This document shows, piece by piece, positions 7,911-17,547 of a stretch of DNA of 54,854 bases. The notes below the pieces were generated by a model. It worked only from the letters and a program-made list of their open reading frames with translations, searched no databases and was not told the origin of the DNA. The stretch covers positions 1 through 54,854 of the forward strand of contig NZ_AHJE01000105.1 in NCBI RefSeq assembly GCF_000243095.1, read 5' to 3'. The position numbers and the translations under genes are program-made. Each line of letters begins with the position of its first letter. Position 1 is the first letter of the stretch. The stretch is from Cupriavidus basilensis OR16. Its GTDB lineage: Bacteria > Pseudomonadota > Gammaproteobacteria > Burkholderiales > Burkholderiaceae.

Positions 7911-10235
7911 ATGGCCCGAGCTACTACCACAACACGTACCGATCCCTCCGCGCTGCCCTCGCGCATCGGCAAGCTGCTGGGCGAAGTGCGCTGGTTCCTG
8001 TTGCTGGCTGTCACACTGGCCTTCGTCTGCATCCTGGCCAGCTACAGCAAGGCGGACCCCGGCTGGTCGCACGCCAACCAGGTGGCAGACATCCACAACC
8101 TAGGCGGCCGCGTGGGCGCCTGGATGGCCGATGTGCTGTTCTTTATCTTTGGCTTCTCCGCCTACTGGTGGGCGGTATTGCTGGTGCGCCGCTGCTGGCG
8201 CGGCTGGCGCGGGCTGACCGCCGAGCTGCCCGAGCGCACCGGCGAGGCCCGGCAGGGGCTGGTGGTGAGCTGGATCGGCTTTGGCCTGTCGCTGACCGCC
8301 AGCATGGGCCTGGAAGCCATCCGCATGTATCCGCTGCGCTCCGCGCTGCCGCGCGCCCCGGGTGGCGTGCTGGGCGACCTGCTGGGCGGCTGGATGCAGA
8401 TGGCGCTGGGCTTTACCGGCGCCACGCTCTTGCTGCTGCTGACGCTGGCCATCGGTTTGTCGCTGTTCTTCCATTTCTCGTGGCTGTCGGTGGCCGAGCA
8501 CGTGGGCGGCTTCGTCGAAACGCTCTTCCTCGGCTTCAAGGCGCGCAGGGAGAGCAAGCAAGACCGCATCATCGGTGAGGCGGCCAAGGTCGTGCGCACC
8601 GAAACCGTGGAAGTGCAGCGGGTCAAGATTGAGGAGGCCGCGCCCGTGCAGATCGTGCGGCCCCAGGCGGTGCCCAAGCACGAGCGCGTGGAACGCGAGA
8701 AGCAGCAGCCGCTGTTCGCCGATATCCAGGACTCCGACCTGCCGCCGCTGGCGCTGCTCGACCCCATTCCCACGCACCAGGAAACCGTCAGTGCCGAAAC
8801 GCTGGAATTCACCTCGCGCCTGATCGAGAAGAAGCTCAAGGACTTCGGCGTCGAGGTCAAGGTGGTGGCGGCCTATCCGGGTCCGGTCATCACCCGCTAC
8901 GAGATCGAGCCGGCCACCGGCGTCAAGGGCAGCCAGGTGGTCAACCTGGCGCGCGACCTGGCGCGCTCGCTGTCGCTGGTGTCCATCCGGGTGGTGGAAA
9001 CCATCCCCGGCAAGATCTACATGGGGCTGGAGCTGCCCAACCCCAAGCGCCAGACGGTACGGCTGTCCGAGATCCTGGGCTCGCAGGTCTACAACGAGAG
9101 CGCGTCCAACCTGACCATGGCGCTGGGCAAGGACATCGCCGGCAAGCCGATGGTGGCGGATCTCGCCAAGATGCCGCACTGCATGGTGGCCGGCACCACC
9201 GGCTCGGGCAAGTCGGTGGGCATCAACGCCATGATCCTGTCGCTGCTCTACAAGGCCAAGGCCGAGCAGGTGCGGCTGATCCTGATCGACCCGAAGATGC
9301 TGGAGATGAGCGTCTACGAAGGCATCCCGCACCTGCTGTGCCCGGTGGTGACCGACATGCGCCAGGCCGGCAACGCCCTGAACTGGGCGGTCGGCGAGAT
9401 GGAGCGGCGCTACAAGCTGATGAGCAAGCTCGGCGTGCGCAACCTGGCCGGCTACAACAAGAAGATCGACGAAGCCGCCGCGCGCGAGGAAAAGCTGCCC
9501 AACCCGTTCAGCCTGACCCCGGACGCGCCCGAGCCGCTGGAAAAGCTGCCGATGATCGTGATCGTCATCGACGAGCTGGCCGACCTGATGATGGTGGTGG
9601 GCAAGAAGGTCGAAGAGCTGATCGCGCGCATCGCGCAGAAGGCCCGCGCCGCGGGCATCCACCTGGTGCTGGCCACGCAGCGTCCTTCGGTCGACGTGAT
9701 TACCGGCCTGATCAAGGCTAACGTGCCGACCCGTATCGCTTTCCAGGTCAGCAGCAAGATCGATTCGCGCACCATCCTCGACCAGCAGGGCGCGGAAGCG
9801 CTGCTCGGCATGGGCGACATGCTCTACCTGGCGCCGGGCACCGGCGTGCCGATCCGCGTCCACGGCGCTTTTGTCTCCGACGATGAAGTGCACCGCGTGG
9901 TCGAAAAGCTCAAGGAAGGCGGCGAGACCAACTACATCGAGGGCATCCTCGAAGGCGGCGTGGCCGAGGGCGACCTGGGCAGCGATGGCATGGGCGGCGG
10001 CGCCGGCATTGGCGGTGGCGGCGAGGCCGATCCGCTCTACGACCAGGCCGTCGACGTGGTGCTGAAGAACCGCCGCGCCTCGATCTCCCTGGTGCAGCGC
10101 CACCTGCGCATCGGCTATAACCGTGCCGCGCGGTTGCTGGAGGACATGGAGAAGGCTGGCCTGGTTTCGGCCATGTCGGGCAACGGCAATCGCGACATCC
10201 TGGCCCCGGCAGGCACCGCCCGCGAGGAAGAATAA
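7911..10235 (+). CDS. ftsK: DNA translocase FtsK
   Basis: A 774-residue septal DNA pump that clears chromosome ends from the division plane and activates XerCD at dif. The N-terminal ~190 residues hold four membrane helices. Then come a short charged linker and the motor: the beta-domain Walker A GTTGSGKSVG, Walker B IVIVIDELADLMM and ATQRPSVDVITG. The C-terminal gamma domain (winged helix, DPLYDQAVDVVLKNRRAS to RAARLLEDMEKAGLV) that reads orientation sequences is complete. It is the compact form without the long linker of E. coli FtsK. It is followed by lolA, the common order in Burkholderiaceae. Confidence 0.97.
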   Translation: MARATTTTRTDPSALPSRIGKLLGEVRWFLLLAVTLAFVCILASYSKADPGWSHANQVADIHNLGGRVGAWMADVLFFIFGFSAYWWAVLLVRRCWRGWRGLTAELPERTGEARQGLVVSWIGFGLSLTASMGLEAIRMYPLRSALPRAPGGVLGDLLGGWMQMALGFTGATLLLLLTLAIGLSLFFHFSWLSVAEHVGGFVETLFLGFKARRESKQDRIIGEAAKVVRTETVEVQRVKIEEAAPVQIVRPQAVPKHERVEREKQQPLFADIQDSDLPPLALLDPIPTHQETVSAETLEFTSRLIEKKLKDFGVEVKVVAAYPGPVITRYEIEPATGVKGSQVVNLARDLARSLSLVSIRVVETIPGKIYMGLELPNPKRQTVRLSEILGSQVYNESASNLTMALGKDIAGKPMVADLAKMPHCMVAGTTGSGKSVGINAMILSLLYKAKAEQVRLILIDPKMLEMSVYEGIPHLLCPVVTDMRQAGNALNWAVGEMERRYKLMSKLGVRNLAGYNKKIDEAAAREEKLPNPFSLTPDAPEPLEKLPMIVIVIDELADLMMVVGKKVEELIARIAQKARAAGIHLVLATQRPSVDVITGLIKANVPTRIAFQVSSKIDSRTILDQQGAEALLGMGDMLYLAPGTGVPIRVHGAFVSDDEVHRVVEKLKEGGETNYIEGILEGGVAEGDLGSDGMGGGAGIGGGGEADPLYDQAVDVVLKNRRASISLVQRHLRIGYNRAARLLEDMEKAGLVSAMSGNGNRDILAPAGTAREEE

Positions 10236-10369
10236 GCTGCCGCGCGTAACATGCTGTTACGTGCGAAGCACATCGTTGCGGAATCCGGCGCCCGCCCGCC
10301 GCTCTAACCGGACAGGCAGTGCAGCCGCCCCCGGCGGTGGGCACCCTCCAACCCAGCAAGGACAACACC

Positions 10370-10663
10370 ATGCGAATCCGCATTCTCGTGTCGGCTTGTG
10401 CCGCGGTGGCCATGCTGTCGCTGACAGCGACGGCGGCCATGGCAGCCGGCACCGACCAGCTCCAGGCCTTCGTGGCGGGCGTGAAGAGCGCCAAGGGCGA
10501 ATTCACCCAGCGCCAGGTCAAAGGGCAGGGCGACAGCCTCAAGGTGGCAGGCACCTCCAGCGGCACGTTCGCTTTCTCGCGGCCGGGCAAGTTCACCTGG
10601 CGCTACATCAAGCCTTATGACCAGCTGCTGCAGGCCGATGGCCAGACGCTCTACATCTACGAC
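10370..10663 (+). pseudogene. lolA: lolA, 3'-truncated (outer-membrane lipoprotein carrier)
   Basis: The first 98 codons encode a typical LolA: a signal peptide (MRIRILVSACAAVAML to AMA), then DQLQAFVAGVKSAKGEFTQRQ, FAFSRPGKFTWRY and QLLQADGQTLYIYD. LolA normally continues for about 110 more residues with the rest of the beta-barrel. Here, right after LYIYD, unrelated DNA begins, and the frame runs on out of frame through the next gene until 11119. No LolA C-terminal sequence is seen before rarA, the usual next gene. The 6.8 kb between here and rarA therefore looks like a replacement or insertion. LolA is essential in E. coli, so a second copy or an assembly error should be suspected. Confidence 0.85.
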
Positions 10664-10685
10664 AGCTCAAGCAGTGAGGCGCCCC

Positions 10686-11102
10686 ATGATCCCAGCATTC
10701 CTGACCCTGCCCGCCTGGCGCCGTGGTGCCGCCGGCCTTGCCGCTGCCGCGCTGCTTGCCGCCTGCGCGAGCCAGACCGGCGCCAGCAAGCACTTCGACG
10801 TGGATGCCTTCCTGCGCGCCTCCGATACGGCGCTGCCGGAAGTGCTGGCCAATCCGGATTTCCTCGCCGCCACGCAGGCCAGCGCCAACGATTGCGCCGT
10901 GCTGCTGCAGTCGGTCAGCAGCGGCGTGCTGGAAGGGCTGCCGCCTACCGGCAGCGAACGCGGCCCCGCCTGGCTGCTGCATCCGGCTGGCGCCCCCGCC
11001 CAAGTGTGGCTGGTGGTCAGCAAGAACGGCGGCGAGCGGACCTGTCATGGGCCACTGCCGGCCGATGCCATGAAGGCCTTGGTGGCGCGAGCCAGCACCT
11101 GA
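10686..11102 (+). CDS. putative lipoprotein, unknown function
   Basis: A 138-residue protein starting MIPAFLTLPAWRRGAAGLAA, with a twin-arginine-poor but clear lipoprotein signal ending LLAAC, so it is probably lipid-anchored. The mature part has two more cysteines (ANDCAVLL and ERTCHGPL) that could form a disulfide. GAGG eight bases before the ATG serves as ribosome site. The gene starts only 22 nt after the point where lolA breaks off and overlaps the out-of-frame tail of lolA. I recognise no family. Confidence 0.65.
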   Translation: MIPAFLTLPAWRRGAAGLAAAALLAACASQTGASKHFDVDAFLRASDTALPEVLANPDFLAATQASANDCAVLLQSVSSGVLEGLPPTGSERGPAWLLHPAGAPAQVWLVVSKNGGERTCHGPLPADAMKALVARAST

Positions 11103-11135
11103 ATGTAGCGCATAGTTAACTTGGTGGTGCGGTCG

Positions 11136-11167
11136 AAGAACCCGGCGGGCTCTTGTTTTCCTTTTTG
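11136..11167 (+). terminator. terminator after the lipoprotein gene
   Basis: AAGAACCC and GGGCTCTT pair (one mismatch) across a 3-nt loop, followed by GTTTTCCTTTTT. Confidence 0.65.
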
Positions 11168-11240
11168 TGTCTAAATCGGCACTTTTTTCATTTTCGGGCC
11201 CGCGGCGAGGAAGATAACAACGTTGTAACTTGACCCCCGA

Positions 11241-11261
11241 AACAAGAATGATTATTGTTCC
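11241..11261 (+). promoter_or_regulatory. possible Fur-type operator
   Basis: The sequence AGAATGATTATTGTT, about 75 nt before the iron-binding protein gene, resembles half-sites of the Fur consensus (GATAATGATTATC). The match is imperfect. An iron-regulated promoter here would fit the gene it precedes. Confidence 0.35.
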
Positions 11262-11332
11262 TGCTTGTCTTGTTCGTGATGCATCCATGGCATCGTCAGG
11301 ACGGCATACATTAATCATCGAAGGGGAGAGTC

Positions 11333-12376
11333 ATGACCGTATTCCGCCGCTTGCTGCCGCGCACTTCAGCGCTCGCCGCGCTCGCTGTTCTGGCACTGCC
11401 GCTCGGCGCGTCCGCCCAGGAAAAGGTGCTGAACCTTTACACCGCCCGCCACTACCAGACCGACGAAGCGCTCTACGCCAACTTCACCAAGCAGACCGGC
11501 ATCAAGATCAACCGCATCGAGGGCCAGGAAGACCCGTTGCTGGAGCGCATCAGGAGCGAGGGCGCCAATAGCCCGGCCGATGTGTTCATCACCGTCGACA
11601 TTGGGCGGCTGTGGCGAGCCCAGCAGGCGGGCGTGTTCGCACCGCTCAAGTCGAGCGTGCTGGAGTCGCGCATTCCCGCCAACTACCGCGACCCGAATGG
11701 CGACTGGTTTGGCTTCTCGGCGCGGGCTCGCGTGATTGCCTACAACAAGGCCGCGGTCAAGCCCGGCGACATCAAGACCTACGAAGACCTGGCCGATCCC
11801 AAATGGAAGGGCAAGCTGTGCATCCGCTCCAGCGGGCACGTGTACAACCTGTCCTTGATGTCCAGCCTGATCGCCCATGACGGCGAGGCCAAGACGGAGC
11901 AATGGACGCGCGGCGTGGTGGCCAACCTGGCGCGCGCGCCCAAGGGCGGCGACACCGACCAGCTCAAGGCCGTGGCGGCAGGCGAGTGCGATATCGCGGT
12001 GGCCAACACCTACTACATCGCCCGCATCCTCAAGTCGTCCAAGCCCGAGGACAAGGCCGTGGCGGAGAAGCTCGGCGTGCTGTGGCCCAACCAGGCCAGC
12101 CAGGGCGTGCACATGAACATCTCCGGCGGCGGCATGCTCAAGCATGCGCCCAACAAGGAGTCCGCGCGCGCGTTCCTGGAGTACCTGGCCAGCGACGACG
12201 CGCAGCGCTATTTTGCCGATGGCAACAACGAGTGGCCGGTGGTGGAAAGCGTGAAGATCAGCAATCCGGCGCTGGAAGCGCTGGGCAGCTTCAAGGCGGA
12301 CAAGATCAATGTCGCCGAACTGGGCAAGCACCAGCCGCAGGCGCAGAAGCTGGCGGACAAGGCTGGCTACAAGTAA
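11333..12376 (+). CDS. fbpA: iron(III) ABC transporter substrate-binding protein
   Basis: A 347-residue periplasmic protein: signal peptide ending GASAQ, then the FbpA/FutA fold. It begins KVLNLYTARHYQTDEALY, has PADVFITVDIGRLWRAQQAGV and the conserved GDWFGFSARARVIAYN, and carries the paired iron-binding tyrosines in VANTYYIARIL. It captures ferric iron and hands it to the membrane permease. The permease and ATPase genes lie 1 kb downstream, the permease on the opposite strand, so the system is not one operon. A possible Fur site lies upstream and a strong terminator downstream. Confidence 0.93.
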   Translation: MTVFRRLLPRTSALAALAVLALPLGASAQEKVLNLYTARHYQTDEALYANFTKQTGIKINRIEGQEDPLLERIRSEGANSPADVFITVDIGRLWRAQQAGVFAPLKSSVLESRIPANYRDPNGDWFGFSARARVIAYNKAAVKPGDIKTYEDLADPKWKGKLCIRSSGHVYNLSLMSSLIAHDGEAKTEQWTRGVVANLARAPKGGDTDQLKAVAAGECDIAVANTYYIARILKSSKPEDKAVAEKLGVLWPNQASQGVHMNISGGGMLKHAPNKESARAFLEYLASDDAQRYFADGNNEWPVVESVKISNPALEALGSFKADKINVAELGKHQPQAQKLADKAGYK

Positions 12377-12435
12377 AGCGAGTAAGACGAGTAAAGACGA
12401 GCAAGATGCCGGCGCAGTCTGGCTGGCTGGAGGGG

Positions 12436-12464
12436 AATGGCGGCGCGAGCCGCCATTTTTCTTT
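12436..12464 (+). terminator. terminator of the fbpA-like gene
   Basis: AATGGCGGC and GCCGCCATT form a perfect 9-bp stem with a GCGA loop, followed by TTTCTTTG. Confidence 0.85.
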
Positions 12465-12465
12465 G

Positions 12466-13164
12466 CTACGGCTTGGGCGCAGGCCTGGCCTTGGCACCGG
12501 GCCGCGCGGCGGCCTTGCTTTCGCCACCCTCGCCACCCTCGCCACCATCACCACTTTCCAGGCGCCGGAAGCGCAGCTTCGCGCCGCGTTCCCTGTGCTT
12601 CTCGAAGGTCAGCTTCAACTGCTCGCGGCGCTGCTTGTGCGAGTGGCCCAACGTGCCGGCCGCATACGGCAGCTTGGCCACCACCTTGCTTGCGGTCTGG
12701 CGCGCAAGCAGCACGTCCAGCGCCTGCCGCGCGCGCACCTGCGCATGCAGCAGCGCATCCGAGGGGTTGGCCTTGGCGCGGATCAAGTCGTAAGGCAGCA
12801 GGACCGGGCCCGCAAGCTGGCGCAGCGCCGCGCGGATGTGCGGGCTGTCCAGCCCGGCCTCCTGGAGGATCCAGGCAGCATCATGGCGCAGCCATGGCTC
12901 GGGGTCGCGGAGCTTGCGCAGCAGGGCAAGCGAGATATCGGCCTGCTGGTAGCCGCGCGCGCGCCTTACCGCATTGAGCGCAATGCGCCTGACATGGAAG
13001 TTCTCGTGATCGAACAGGTCCGCCACCAGGCGCTCGACCATGCCTGGCTTTTCCAGTTGCTCCGCCAGTTGCCCGGCCAGGGCGATTTCCTCGACGGCGT
13101 TGATCCGGTCTTGATGGGTCAGCCGGTTCAGCTTGAACACGAGCATGCGGTAACGAAGCTGCAT
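12466..13164 (-). CDS. HEAT-repeat protein
   Basis: A 232-residue protein starting MQLRYRMLVFKLNRLTHQDR. The central part consists of alpha-helical HEAT-like repeats (HENFHVRRIALNAVRRARG and PEPWLRHDAAWILQEAGL), which usually form a protein-binding scaffold. The C-terminal tail is basic and low-complexity (GGEGGEGGESKAAARPGAKA). The stop overlaps the terminator of the convergent fbpA-like gene. Its place inside the iron-transport block suggests, but does not prove, a link to it. The start is chosen from the ATG preceded by AGAGA; the frame is open for much longer upstream but that part is an antiparallel shadow of the intergenic region and the permease gene. Confidence 0.75.
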   Translation of the reverse strand: MQLRYRMLVFKLNRLTHQDRINAVEEIALAGQLAEQLEKPGMVERLVADLFDHENFHVRRIALNAVRRARGYQQADISLALLRKLRDPEPWLRHDAAWILQEAGLDSPHIRAALRQLAGPVLLPYDLIRAKANPSDALLHAQVRARQALDVLLARQTASKVVAKLPYAAGTLGHSHKQRREQLKLTFEKHRERGAKLRFRRLESGDGGEGGEGGESKAAARPGAKARPAPKP

Positions 13165-13385
13165 AACATTCTCTGAAGTCGCTGCGAACAAGCGCCGGGC
13201 AAGGATTGCGGCCGGCACAGTCACGATCGGTGCGAAGCACGCCAGCGGCGGGGGCAGGCCGCCTGGCACGCGCGAGAACGGGGCGGCGAGCGCCGGGGAA
13301 CAGCTTCGTACTAGTGGAATATCGGCGATACGTTGAAGAACTTTAGGCAAGCTCGCGGCCTGTTGCCGCGGGCGATCCGCGTGCG

Positions 13386-15038
13386 CTATTCCCGTGCATC
13401 CCGCCGTATCGAGCGCGACAGCAGGATCACCGGCAGCAGGCCTACCGCCACGATCACCAGCGATGCCGTGGCGGCTTCGGCCAGGCGCTCGTCCGAGGCC
13501 AGGTTGTAGGCCTGTACGGCCAGCGTGTCGAAGTTGAACGGCCGCATCACAAAGGTGGCCGGCAGCTCTTTCATGACGTCGACGAAGACGATCAGCGCCG
13601 CGGTCAGCAGGCTGCCGCGCAGCATTGGCAGGTGCACGCGCCGCAAGGTGGCGCCGGGGCCGTGGCCCAGGCTGCGCGCCGCCGCATCCATGCCCGGCGT
13701 GATCTTGACCAGGCCGGCGTTGACGGTTTGCAGCGCCACGCCCAGAAAGCGCACCAGGTAGGCATAGACCAGCGCGGCAATGCCGCCGGTCAGCAGGAGG
13801 CCGGCCGACCATCCCAGGTGCTGTTGCAGCCACGTTGACATGGCATTGTCCAGCCGCGCCACCGGCACCAGCACGCCAACCGCCACCACCGAGCCGGGCA
13901 GGGCGTAGCCCATGCCGCACACCCGCGTCAGCGCGCGCAGCAGCCAGCCTGCGCCCGCGGCCATGCCGCGGCCCGCATAACCGATCACCAGTGCGGCCAG
14001 CACTGCGATCAGCGCGGTCACGCTGGCCAGCAGGAAGCTGTTGCGCACCAGGCCGACAAAGCGCGGGCCGAACTGCGCGTCGCCCTCGGCCAATGCCATC
14101 TTGCACAGCATCAGCGCCGGAATGGCAAAGCCCAGCAGCACTGGCACCGCGCACACCAGCAGCGCCAGCGCGGCGCGCCAGCCACGCAGCCGGTAAGCCG
14201 GCGCGCGGCGCTGGCCGCCGTGCACGCGGGCACGGCCCCGGCTGGCGCGCTCGACCAGCAGGATGCCGATCACGAACACCAGCATGCAGGCCGACAACTG
14301 CGCGGCCGCGTTCTTGTCGCCCAGCGAGAACCACGCGCGGTAGATGCCCGTGGAAAACGTCGGGATGCCGAAGTAGGCCACCGTGCCGAAATCGGCCAGC
14401 GTCTCCATCAGCGCCAGCGCCGTGCCGGCCACGATGCCGGGCCGCGCCAGCGGCAGCATCACGCGCCAGACGCTGCCCCACGTGCCGTAGCCAAGCAGCC
14501 GTGCCGCTTCCAGCGTGTTCAGCGTTTGCTGCAGGAAGGCCGCGCGCGCGGTCAGGTAGACGTAGGGATAGAGCACCAGCGTGAACAGCACCACGGCGCC
14601 GCCCAGCGAGCGGATATCCGGGAACCAGTATTCGCGCGCGCGCCAGCCGGTCGCCTCGCGCAGCCAGCTTTGCACCGGGCCGGCGAACTGCAGCGCATCG
14701 GTATAGGCGTAGGCGATGACATAGGCCGGCATGGCCAGCGGCAGCACCAGTGCCCATTCCAGCCAGGCCCGCCCGGTGAACCGGTAGGTGCTGACCAGCC
14801 ACGCGCTGGGCACGCCCACCAGCAGCACGCCGGCGCCGACGCCGATCAGCAGCCACAGCGTATTGCCGACGTACTCGGCCAGGACCGTGTCGGCCAGATG
14901 CCGCCAGGTGTCGCCGCTGGGCACGAGCAGGCTGCCGGCCACCTGCGCGATCGGCAGGGCGATCAGCAGCGCGGCCAGGGCGGCGAGCAAGGCTAGCGGG
15001 TGCAGGCGGCGGGTACGGCTGGGGCGAAGCAGGCTCAT
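13386..15038 (-). CDS. fbpB: iron(III) ABC transporter permease
   Basis: A 550-residue inner-membrane permease made of two fused membrane domains, about 12 helices, as in SfuB/FbpB. Each half ends in the cytoplasmic EAA loop that docks the ATPase: LEAARLLGYGTWGSVWRVMLP and DAAARSLGHGPGATLRRVHLP. The start MSLLRPSRTRRLHP is chosen because a hydrophobic helix follows it directly and the upstream part of the frame reads through the divergent promoter region. The ATPase gene is divergent, 200 nt away. Confidence 0.93.
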   Translation of the reverse strand: MSLLRPSRTRRLHPLALLAALAALLIALPIAQVAGSLLVPSGDTWRHLADTVLAEYVGNTLWLLIGVGAGVLLVGVPSAWLVSTYRFTGRAWLEWALVLPLAMPAYVIAYAYTDALQFAGPVQSWLREATGWRAREYWFPDIRSLGGAVVLFTLVLYPYVYLTARAAFLQQTLNTLEAARLLGYGTWGSVWRVMLPLARPGIVAGTALALMETLADFGTVAYFGIPTFSTGIYRAWFSLGDKNAAAQLSACMLVFVIGILLVERASRGRARVHGGQRRAPAYRLRGWRAALALLVCAVPVLLGFAIPALMLCKMALAEGDAQFGPRFVGLVRNSFLLASVTALIAVLAALVIGYAGRGMAAGAGWLLRALTRVCGMGYALPGSVVAVGVLVPVARLDNAMSTWLQQHLGWSAGLLLTGGIAALVYAYLVRFLGVALQTVNAGLVKITPGMDAAARSLGHGPGATLRRVHLPMLRGSLLTAALIVFVDVMKELPATFVMRPFNFDTLAVQAYNLASDERLAEAATASLVIVAVGLLPVILLSRSIRRDARE

Positions 15039-15172
15039 GCGGTAACGGCTTGGGTGACGGCGTTGGTGCGGGGCAGGGCGAGGCCCGGTGGCGGGACTCG
15101 ATCGGCATGCCATGGCAGGCAAGCCTCGCATTCTAGCAATGCGGCTACGCCGGGCGGCATATCCGCAGGTGA

Positions 15173-15201
15173 CAGACATCCAGGGCCCGCGTCCATATAA
15201 T
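15173..15201 (+). promoter_or_regulatory. promoter of the fbpC-like gene
   Basis: A perfect TATAAT (15196-15201) with a weak CAGACA 17 nt upstream. The box overlaps the first possible ATG (15200), which argues for a later start codon. Confidence 0.45.
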
Positions 15202-15238
15202 GCTGGCCATGCCAGGCCACCCGCATCCCAATTCATCC

Positions 15239-16300
<1,062 letters not shown>

Positions 16301-16397
16301 GCGCATTCATGGCTTACTCGTCTGTCTTTACCGGCACCACGGCGGCACCACGGCGGCACTACCCCACTATCCCAGGACTCTCATCATCGTTGCTTCC

Positions 16398-17438
16398 CTG
16401 AAGTGCGTATCGCGCGCATCCCGGCCGCTGCGCCGCCATCGCCTGCGCGGCGGCCTGCTGCTGGCCTTGCTGGCCTGTGGCGCAATCCAGGCTTGGGCCC
16501 AGCCGGCTGCCGCCACCTGGCGGATGGCTACCGAATACCCGGCCAGCGCCATGCCGGGCGAAGGGCTGGCCAGCTTCGCCGAAGAGGTCAAGGCGCGCAC
16601 CGCGGGCGCCATCGAGGTCAAGCCCAGCTTTGACGCTAGCGCGGGCGTCAAATCGGCGCAGATGCCGGCCGCGGTGAAGGAGGGGCGGCTGGAGGGCGGC
16701 GACGCCTTCGGCGGCGCGCTGGGCGCGGTCGATCCGCTGTTCCTGCTGTCATCGCTGCCGTTCGTCGCCACTTCGGTGGATGCGGCCAAGCGCCTGGCGG
16801 AACTGGCCCGCGCCGACTACGCGCGCGCCTTCGCGGCGCAAGGGCAGCACCTGCTCTACGCCACGCCGTGGCCGCCAACCGGCCTGTGGTCGCGCAACGC
16901 CGTCGCCACGCTGGCCGACCTGCGCGTGCTATCGGCGCGCACCTATGACGAGACCTCCACCGAAGTCATGCGCGCTGCCGGCGCGCAGGCGACCAACCTG
17001 TCGTTTGCCGATGCGATGCCGCGCCTGAAGGACGGCTCCGTCAACGCGGTGCTGTCCTCCGGCGACGGCGGCGCGGGGCGCAAGCTGTGGGATTACCTGC
17101 CCAACTTCACAGCCATTGGGTATGCGATGCCGCTGTCGTTCACCACGGTCAATGCGGCCGCTTACGCGGCCTTGCCGCCCGCTTTGCGCGCCTCGGTGGA
17201 CGCCGCCGCGCAGGCGACCGAGCAAGCGCAGTGGGCGCGCCTGGGCACCCGCCTGGAAGAGAACACCACACGCATGCGCGCCAATGGCGTGACCATCCAG
17301 GACAACCCCGCCTCGGCGGTGCAGCAGGCATTGCGCGAAGCCGGCGCGGGCGCGGTGATGGCCTGGCGCAAACGCGTGGGCAGCGAGCGCGCCGGCGTGC
17401 TGGATGCCTTCACCCGCGCCGAGCGCGCTGCGCGCTAG
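16398..17438 (+). CDS. TRAP transporter DctP-type binding protein; start disturbed
   Basis: A periplasmic solute-binding protein of the TRAP family, about 345 residues: signal peptide RGGLLLALLACGAIQAWAQ, then TWRMATEYPASAMPGEG, the family arginine region LYATPWPPTGLWSRN and FADAMPRLKDGSVNAVLSS. No ATG, GTG or TTG lies in frame between the end of the ATPase gene and the signal peptide; the position given uses an in-frame CTG. If one C were absent near 16420, GTG at 16403 would give the natural start MRIARIRPLRRHRL. So an extra base or a sequencing error is likely at the 5' end. No dctQ or dctM gene is nearby, so the protein is an orphan. Confidence 0.75.
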   Translation: MKCVSRASRPLRRHRLRGGLLLALLACGAIQAWAQPAAATWRMATEYPASAMPGEGLASFAEEVKARTAGAIEVKPSFDASAGVKSAQMPAAVKEGRLEGGDAFGGALGAVDPLFLLSSLPFVATSVDAAKRLAELARADYARAFAAQGQHLLYATPWPPTGLWSRNAVATLADLRVLSARTYDETSTEVMRAAGAQATNLSFADAMPRLKDGSVNAVLSSGDGGAGRKLWDYLPNFTAIGYAMPLSFTTVNAAAYAALPPALRASVDAAAQATEQAQWARLGTRLEENTTRMRANGVTIQDNPASAVQQALREAGAGAVMAWRKRVGSERAGVLDAFTRAERAAR

Positions 17439-17547
17439 CTGGCGCGGCCTGCGCGGGCCGCATCGCGCGATGGTCTACACTGTCAGGTTCCAAGGCGCAG
17501 CGGGCACGCACCGTGCGCGCCTGTCCTGACATAAAGGCCTGAATACC

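Noticed and set aside
10242..10264. Palindrome CGTAACA-TGC-TGTTACG after ftsK
   Set aside because: No T tract and no known regulator; too short to call a site.
12466..15108. Very long minus-strand frame joining the HEAT-repeat protein to upstream DNA
   Set aside because: Beyond 13164 it reads the permease gene in a wrong frame, with Arg/Ala/Gly-rich low-complexity translation.
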